In this document: in pieces, positions 6,682 to 11,215 of the stretch
How positions within the stretch are numbered: the stretch's first letter is position 1
Layout: each line of letters starts with the position of its first letter
Assembly: GCA_016870425.1 (NCBI GenBank)
Contig: VGBQ01000074.1
Location: forward strand, 1 to 11,215
Direction of reading: 5' to 3'
DNA from: Actinomycetota bacterium
GTDB taxonomy: Bacteria > Actinomycetota > Actinomycetes > S36-B12
Length of the DNA stretch: 11,215 nucleotides
Notes under the pieces: model-generated
Database searches by the model: none
Seen by the model: the letters and a program-made list of their open reading frames with translations, nothing else
Told to the model about the DNA's origin: nothing
Program-made: the position numbers and the translations under genes

Positions 6682-6698
6682 CTGACGCAAGCCGTCAG
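6682..6698 (-). other. Small hairpin between coaD and the SepIVA-like gene
   Basis: A perfect 6-bp inverted repeat, CTGACG and CGTCAG, flanks a 5-nt loop. It lies 10 nt upstream of the AGGAGG site of the SepIVA-like gene and 27 nt after the coaD stop. No T-run follows, so it does not look like an intrinsic terminator. It could be an mRNA structure or operator, or chance. Confidence 0.3.
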
Positions 6699-6724
6699 GT
6701 CGTGACTGATCCGAGGCACCAACC

Positions 6725-7207
6725 CTAGCGCCGTGCCTCCAGTGTGGCGTGGAGCCGCTCCCGGACGACATCGGGCACCAGCCCCTCCACGCTGCCGCCG
6801 TGCGTCGCCACCTCCTTGACCAGGCTCGAGGAGAGGTAGCTGTAGAGCGGATTGGTCGAGACGAAGAGAGTCTCGACCTTGCCTAGGCGGTAGTTCATCT
6901 GAGCCATCTGGAGTTCGTAGTCGAAGTCGCTCACCGCCCGCAGGCCCTTGACGATGGCCTGGACTCCGCGCTCCTGGCAGTAGTCGACCAAGAGTCCGTA
7001 GAAGGAGTCGACCTCGACATTCGGCAGGTCGGCCACGACTTCCCGCAGCATGTCGATGCGCTCGTCCACCGTGAAGAGGCTGGACTTGGTCTTGTTGACG
7101 AGCACGGCGACGATGACGCGGTCGGCAAGGGTGGCGGCTCGTCGGAAGACATCGAGGTGGCCGTTGGTCACCGGGTCGAAGGATCCGGGGCACACCGCGA
7201 CGCGCAT
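6725..7207 (-). CDS. coaD: Phosphopantetheine adenylyltransferase
   Basis: CoaD transfers AMP from ATP to 4'-phosphopantetheine, making dephospho-CoA, the penultimate step of coenzyme A synthesis. The 160-residue length is standard. The N-terminus MRVAVCPGSFDPVTNGHLD holds the nucleotidyltransferase motif TNGH (residues 14-17). IVKGLRAVSDFDYELQMAQMN (about 85-105) and the C-terminal SSSLVKEVATHGGSV (about 126-139) are characteristic of bacterial PPAT. ATG 7207 shares one base with the rsmD stop (TGATG) and has GGAGG 4 nt upstream. The stop is TAG at 6725. The rsmD-coaD pairing is conserved widely in bacteria. The product feeds CoA, from which the phosphopantetheine arm of the nearby ACP-like protein would come. 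Confidence 0.97.
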   Translation of the reverse strand: MRVAVCPGSFDPVTNGHLDVFRRAATLADRVIVAVLVNKTKSSLFTVDERIDMLREVVADLPNVEVDSFYGLLVDYCQERGVQAIVKGLRAVSDFDYELQMAQMNYRLGKVETLFVSTNPLYSYLSSSLVKEVATHGGSVEGLVPDVVRERLHATLEARR

Positions 7208-7785
7208 CACGCCTCCTCTATCGCTGTCGGGCTGGCCTGACCGTACCAAAGGGCGGTGTCCCCGTAGTCGCGCTTGCGGATGTGCTCCCACCCCGCGTCC
7301 GGCCAGGGTGCCTCAGCACGCGTGGACCTCTCGACGACAGCGAGGGCACCGGGGGCGAGGACGCCCCCGATAGTCAGCGCATCGAGGAAGGAGCGCACAT
7401 CGTCGTCCGGCACGTCGTAGGGCGGGTCGACGTAGACGAAGGCGAAGGGACCGCCCTCGGGCTGCCACGTGAGGGCATCGGCGGCGACGATGCGCGCGCG
7501 GGGATCGACGGCCTGTGCGTTGGCCCGGAGGACCGCCAGGCACCTGCGGTCGCGTTCGATGAGCGTCGCCCCACAAGCCCCACGACTCATCGCCTCCAGA
7601 CCGACGGCACCGGAGCCGGCGAAGGCATCGAGCACCAGGACTTCGCCCCACCCTCCCCAGTGCTCGCGCGCGTAGGCGTCCAGGCTCGAGAACAGTGCCT
7701 CGCGCACGCGGTCGGTCGTCGGGCGCGTGCTCGCCGGCGGTGCAGCGAGCCGGCGCCCGCCCGCGTGCCCCGCGATGATCCGCAT
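7207..7785 (-). CDS. rsmD: 16S rRNA (guanine966-N2)-methyltransferase RsmD
   Basis: RsmD methylates G966 of 16S rRNA with S-adenosylmethionine. The 192-residue protein starts MRIIAGHAGGRRL and has the family segment RPTTDRVREALFS (residues 21-33). The SAM-binding motif I is VLDAFAGSGAVGLEAMSRGA (about 51-70). The acidic E77 in LIERDRR is placed to bind the SAM ribose. The catalytic motif DPPY is at 120-123. ATG 7785 lies one base after the recG stop, and the GGAGAAGGG upstream inside recG can serve as ribosome site. An open frame continues upstream of this ATG within recG but is not expected to be coding. The stop overlaps coaD by one base. All key motifs are intact. Confidence 0.96.
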   Translation of the reverse strand: MRIIAGHAGGRRLAAPPASTRPTTDRVREALFSSLDAYAREHWGGWGEVLVLDAFAGSGAVGLEAMSRGACGATLIERDRRCLAVLRANAQAVDPRARIVAADALTWQPEGGPFAFVYVDPPYDVPDDDVRSFLDALTIGGVLAPGALAVVERSTRAEAPWPDAGWEHIRKRDYGDTALWYGQASPTAIEEA

Positions 7786-7786
7786 G

Positions 7787-10042
7787 TCAGCCCTTCTCCA
7801 GGAAGTCGGCGCGGTCATCAGCCGCCAGCGCGCGCACGCGTTCGCGCAGGACCGGGTGACGAGCAAGCCCCGGATCGGCCGACACGATGGCCTGGGCAGC
7901 ATGCCGGGCCTCGTCGACGAGGGCCTCGTCACGGATGACCTCGAGCAGTCGCAGGGACGAACGCCGACCCGACTGGGCGACACCGAGGATGTCCCCCTCG
8001 CGACGCGCCTCGAGGTCGACGCGCGCAAGCGCGAACCCATCGGTCGTCGAGGCGACGGCGGATAGCCGCTCGCGGGCGGGAGAGCCCGCCTCAGCGGCCG
8101 ACACCAGGAGGCACAGGCCGTCACCTCCTCCGCGCGCGATGCGGCCGCGCAGCTGGTGGAGTTGGGAGATCCCGAATCGATCGGCATCGAGGATCACCAT
8201 GGTCGATGCCTCCGGCACGTCGACACCGACCTCGATCACCGTCGTGGCGACGAGCACATCGATGGCGTCCGCGTGGTCGGGGGGGAGGGTGAAACGCCGC
8301 ATCGCGTCGTCCTTGTCCTCGGCGGGCATGCGGCCATGGAGGATCCCGATGCGCAGCCCCGCGAGCCAACGCTCGTCGAGCGATCGTGCAACGTCGACAA
8401 CGCTCGACAGCGGCGAGTCCTGGGGAGATTCACCGGGATCCGGATCGATCTCGTCGGTGCTCGCCGCCGCGACATCGTCGCCAATGCGCGGGCACACGAC
8501 GAAGACCCGTCGCCCTGCCTCGACCTCTTCGCGAACCCGGGTCCAGGCGCGCACGAGATGAGCGGGTTGCTCGCGCGGGGCGACCACATGGGTCGCGATG
8601 CGGCCGCGGCCCGGCGGATACTCGTCGATCACGCTCACATCGAGGTCGCCGAAGACCGTCATGGCCACGGTCCGCGGGATGGGCGTCGCCGTCATGACCA
8701 GCACGTGAGGCCGGGCGCCCTGCGCGCCGCGCGTCGCGAGCGCGGCCCGCTGCTCCACACCGAAGCGGTGCTGCTCGTCGACGACCACCAGGCCGAGGTC
8801 GGCGAACTCGACGGTGTCCTCCAAGAGTGCATGCGTGCCCACCACGATGCCCGCCTCGCCGCTGGCGATGGCGGAGAGCTCCTCACGTCTTTGTCGCGCC
8901 GACTGCGAGCCCGAGAGGTAGGCCACGCGGGTGGCCGCCTGACCGGCCTCGCCCAGCAGCCCAGCCTCAGCGAGTGGCCCGAGCAGCGACCGGATGGTGC
9001 GCAGGTGCTGCTGAGCAAGGACTTCCGTCGGGGCGAGTAGCGCCGCCTGCGCACCCGCGTCCACGACCTGCAGCATGGCCCGCAGGGCGACGAGCGTCTT
9101 GCCGCTGCCCACGTCTCCCTGCAGGAGTCGCTGCATGGGGTGCTCCCCCGCCAGGTCGTGGGATATCTCCGCGCCGACGCGGACCTGCGCCCCCGTCAGC
9201 GCGTAGGGCATGCGCTCATCGAAGGCGGAGAGGAGCCCGCCGTCCACGGGCGGTCGCGGGGTCGCAGACTGCTCGAGGCGCTCGTGGCGGCGCTGGGCGA
9301 GGATCACCTGGAGGTCGAAGGCCTCCTCGAACCTCAGCCGCCGGCGTGCCGCCTCGATGGCGTCGGGGTCCGGCGGGCGATGGATGCCCCGCAGCGCGTC
9401 GGCAAGCCCCAGAAACCCCTTTTCCAGGCGCAGGTCAGGGGGCAGCGGGTCTTCCACGTCAGCGAGCGAATCCAGGGCAAGTCGCACCGTCTGCTGGATG
9501 CGCCAGCTCGGGAGGCCGGCCGTCGCGGGGTAGATGGGGATGAGCAGGTCGGAGAAAGCCGCCTCCGCTTCGCTGTCGCGCTCGGACTCCCGGTCATCCC
9601 CGTCGTCGACCAGATGCAGCCCGCTATCGGGGATCATCACGTGGCGGGGGTGCGCGAGCTGGCGTGTCCCGCCGTACGCCGACACCGTGCCCGCGAAGAG
9701 CCCCCGCCTGCCCACGCGGAACTCCCGCTCGACGCGCCAGGGCTGATTGAAGAAGACGAGGCTGATGCGGCCACGGCCATCGGACACGACCACCTCGGTC
9801 ACCGTGCCCTTGCGCTGCTGCATGCGCCGATTGCTGGCCGATACGACCTCGGCCAGGACCGTGACGTGCTCGCCCACCTCCAGCGCGTCGAGATCGGTGA
9901 GCTCGCCCGGGTCGATGTAACGCCTCGGGTAGTGACGGAGGAGGTCATCGACGGTCTGGATGCCGAGGCCATCGCGCAGGGCCTTGGCCGTCTTGCCGCC
10001 GGCCACGGCGGAGACGGGAGCGCTGAGACTGACGCGCGCCAC
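7787..10042 (-). CDS. recG: ATP-dependent DNA helicase RecG
   Basis: RecG is a branched-DNA translocase that regresses stalled replication forks and processes Holliday junctions. The product is about 751 residues. An N-terminal wedge/OB region covers about 40-140 (HYPRRYID onward). The helicase core has Walker A GDVGSGKT at about 309-316, DEQHRFGVEQ at about 422, TATPIPRT at about 451-458, and motif VI QLRGRIAR at about 630-637. The C-terminal TRG-type segment is DLEARREGDILGVAQSG. Motif VI has Ala where the usual form has Gly (GRVGR). An acidic insertion near 535-550 separates helicase sub-blocks. I chose GTG 10042 because GGAG lies 5 nt upstream. GTG 10048, overlapping the upstream TGA, is a close alternative, and a more upstream codon near 10072 is less likely. 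It follows the DAK2 gene directly, as in other actinobacteria. Confidence 0.96.
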   Translation of the reverse strand: MARVSLSAPVSAVAGGKTAKALRDGLGIQTVDDLLRHYPRRYIDPGELTDLDALEVGEHVTVLAEVVSASNRRMQQRKGTVTEVVVSDGRGRISLVFFNQPWRVEREFRVGRRGLFAGTVSAYGGTRQLAHPRHVMIPDSGLHLVDDGDDRESERDSEAEAAFSDLLIPIYPATAGLPSWRIQQTVRLALDSLADVEDPLPPDLRLEKGFLGLADALRGIHRPPDPDAIEAARRRLRFEEAFDLQVILAQRRHERLEQSATPRPPVDGGLLSAFDERMPYALTGAQVRVGAEISHDLAGEHPMQRLLQGDVGSGKTLVALRAMLQVVDAGAQAALLAPTEVLAQQHLRTIRSLLGPLAEAGLLGEAGQAATRVAYLSGSQSARQRREELSAIASGEAGIVVGTHALLEDTVEFADLGLVVVDEQHRFGVEQRAALATRGAQGARPHVLVMTATPIPRTVAMTVFGDLDVSVIDEYPPGRGRIATHVVAPREQPAHLVRAWTRVREEVEAGRRVFVVCPRIGDDVAAASTDEIDPDPGESPQDSPLSSVVDVARSLDERWLAGLRIGILHGRMPAEDKDDAMRRFTLPPDHADAIDVLVATTVIEVGVDVPEASTMVILDADRFGISQLHQLRGRIARGGGDGLCLLVSAAEAGSPARERLSAVASTTDGFALARVDLEARREGDILGVAQSGRRSSLRLLEVIRDEALVDEARHAAQAIVSADPGLARHPVLRERVRALAADDRADFLEKG

Positions 10043-10044
10043 GG

Positions 10045-11215
10045 TCACTCCACGCCGACGATGACCGGCCACAGCGGCTGGCCCCCGTCGATGGATACGA
10101 CATCGACGCCCGGGTGACGACGCTGTAGGGACTCCGCGAGCGCCTCAGCTCGGGTGAGGCCCATGTCCGCTCCGCTCACGAGCGTGAGCAATTCCCCGCC
10201 GCCTGCGAGCAGGCGGTCGGCCACGGCTCCGGCGACATCGTCGACGTCGGCTCCGATCTCGATGATGTCTCCGTCGGCCAGGCCCAGCACATCGCCGACG
10301 CGACAGGGGCCCGCCATAGTGAGGGCGTCCTTGGACGCGATCGTCACCGCTCCGTAGCGCGTGGCACCTGCGGCTCGCGTCATCGCCACGACCGCGTCGT
10401 CGAAGCGGGCTGCAGGGTCGTGAACGGCGAGCGCCGCAAGGCTCTGCACGATGGAGCGCGCTGGGATCACGGAGACTCTCAGCCCCTCGGCGCGAGCCTG
10501 CTCCGCCGCGGCCTCAGCCACCGCGAGGGAATCCGAGTCGCTCGGCAGCATGACGACCTCGGCCGAGCCGGCGCGGCGCGCACCCTCGAGGAGCTCGGCC
10601 GTGGACGGACGTCTCCGCGGCCGAGCAGGCACCGCGACCGCTCCGATCTCGGTCACGAGATCGGCTGTGCCCGGGCCGTGGGTCACCACGACGAGGCCAC
10701 GACCCGTCCGCGACGGGGCGGGAGTGGCCTCGGGGAGATAGGTCACGCGGATCCGCTCCAGCGCGCCCACGCGAAGGCCGGCCTCGATGGCGGCCCCGGC
10801 ATCGTGCACGTGCACGTGCACATTCCAGAGGTCCTCATCGCCGGTCACCATGAGCGAGTCGCCCAGGGACTCCAGGGTGCCTCGCAGCCGGGCAACGCCA
10901 TCGGCACTCGCAGAGACCAGGTACATCACTTCGTACGACGGGTCTCCGACCGCGGACACGGGCGCACCGTGCACCGCGTGGGGCGCTGGCAGTTTGGGCC
11001 TGGCCGCCGGCCGGGGGCGGCGGCGGCGCACGCCGGTGACGACATCGAGGAGCGCGTCGTACACCACGACCAGTCCCTGACCACCCGCGTCGACGACGCC
11101 GGCGTCACGCAGCACCGGGAGTTGATCCGTCGTCAGCGCCAGAGCCGCGTGCGCGGATCCGACGGCACTCTCGATCATCGCGACCAGGTCCTCCCCGCCT
11201 GGACCGATTGCTCCG
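10045..11215 (-). CDS. DAK2-domain FakA-like protein (C-terminal 389 residues, cut by right edge)
   Basis: The open frame runs to the right edge. The ATG at 11178 is internal, because the 12 codons before it (ending GPGGEDLVA) continue the DAK2 domain. The visible part starts with the end of the DhaL/DAK2 kinase domain, including VVDAGGQGLVVVYDALLD. A linker rich in Arg and Pro follows, then the middle domain with YEVMYLVSA, LGDSLMVTGDEDLWNVHVH and AIEAG. The C-terminal domain contains RPSTAELLEGARRAGSAEVVMLPSDSDS and ends PLWPVIVGVE. This is the YloV/FakA architecture. In Firmicutes FakA phosphorylates fatty acids bound to FakB. No FakB (DegV) gene is in the window, so the substrate here is uncertain. 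Position next to recG is conserved. The ATP-binding N-terminal residues are outside the window. Confidence 0.92.
   Translation of the reverse strand, partial: GAIGPGGEDLVAMIESAVGSAHAALALTTDQLPVLRDAGVVDAGGQGLVVVYDALLDVVTGVRRRRPRPAARPKLPAPHAVHGAPVSAVGDPSYEVMYLVSASADGVARLRGTLESLGDSLMVTGDEDLWNVHVHVHDAGAAIEAGLRVGALERIRVTYLPEATPAPSRTGRGLVVVTHGPGTADLVTEIGAVAVPARPRRRPSTAELLEGARRAGSAEVVMLPSDSDSLAVAEAAAEQARAEGLRVSVIPARSIVQSLAALAVHDPAARFDDAVVAMTRAAGATRYGAVTIASKDALTMAGPCRVGDVLGLADGDIIEIGADVDDVAGAVADRLLAGGGELLTLVSGADMGLTRAEALAESLQRRHPGVDVVSIDGGQPLWPVIVGVE
10643..10664. repeat. Perfect 9-bp inverted repeat with 4-nt loop inside the DAK2 gene
   Basis: CCGATCTCG, then GTCA, then CGAGATCGG. The arms are exact reverse complements. 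It lies within coding sequence for the segment ADLVTEIG, so it may be a by-product of codon choice, but it would form a stable stem in the mRNA. Confidence 0.55.
10804..10821. repeat. Three tandem copies of GTGCAC (18-bp perfect palindrome) in the DAK2 gene
   Basis: GTGCAC is repeated three times without interruption. Because the unit is its own reverse complement, the 18 bp are fully palindromic. In the minus-strand reading frame it encodes VHVHVH in LWNVHVHVHDAG. Confidence 0.8.

Noticed and set aside
7786..8187. Upstream extension of the rsmD frame into recG
   Set aside because: The family N-terminus is MRIIAGHAGGRRL at 7785. The extension is out of frame with RecG and has Arg/Ser-rich noise composition.
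9140..10117. Plus-strand open frame of 325 codons opposite recG
   Set aside because: Antisense to conserved recG sequence, with no family pattern.
11176..11178. ATG at 11178 as the start of the DAK2 gene
   Set aside because: The frame continues upstream to the edge with family-like sequence, and the protein would otherwise begin inside the DAK2 domain.
1..11215. Mobile elements, CRISPR, toxin-antitoxin, phage or defence genes
   Set aside because: I found no transposase, integrase, repeat-spacer array or defence-type domain. The whole window is explained by conserved housekeeping genes.

Overview
The window is very GC-rich chromosomal DNA, and every gene I can support lies on the minus strand. 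I read it as a housekeeping stretch from an actinobacterium (Actinomycetota). The order is the one familiar from that phylum: DAK2/FakA-like gene, recG, rsmD, coaD, SepIVA/DivIVA-like gene, DUF177 gene, rpmF, rnc, mutM, small coiled-coil gene, smc. Several proteins carry actinobacterial-looking sequence details, and starts are often GTG. I cannot resolve genus or family. I see no mobile elements, CRISPR arrays, tRNA or rRNA genes, and no defence or secondary-metabolite cassette.

Layout in the direction of transcription (right to left). The C-terminal 389 residues of a DAK2/FakA-like protein (11215-10045, cut by the right edge) overlap or abut recG (start near 10042). RecG is followed one base later by rsmD (7785-7207), whose stop codon overlaps the coaD start by one base (7207-6725). 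After a 64-bp gap with a small hairpin comes a short coiled-coil protein of the SepIVA/DivIVA-like type (6660-6169). A leader of about 100 bp follows, containing three mutually complementary GC-rich segments. It precedes the DUF177 (YceD) gene (about 6064-5444), then rpmF (5442-5269), a stand-alone acyl-carrier-like protein (5261-5016), rnc (5019-4297) and mutM (4304-3444). After 90 bp come a 67-residue coiled-coil protein (3353-3150) and smc (3122 to the left edge, 1040 residues present, C-terminal ATPase half missing).

Functionally the window mixes DNA repair and chromosome organisation (RecG, MutM, SMC), ribosome and RNA maturation (RsmD, DUF177, L32, RNase III), cofactor and lipid metabolism (CoaD, ACP-like, DAK2/FakA-like) and cell division (SepIVA-like). 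Many junctions overlap or are 1 bp apart, and I see no intrinsic terminator with a T-tract, so one or a few long polycistronic transcripts with translational coupling are likely. CoaD makes the CoA precursor from which the phosphopantetheine arm of an ACP is drawn, so that pair has a metabolic link.

I do not see a clearly novel biological system. The points most worth checking are the mutually exclusive hairpins before DUF177-rpmF together with a probable CTG start, a 14-bp palindrome that puts the mutM start codon in a stem at the rnc/mutM overlap, and the orphan ACP-like gene between rpmF and rnc.
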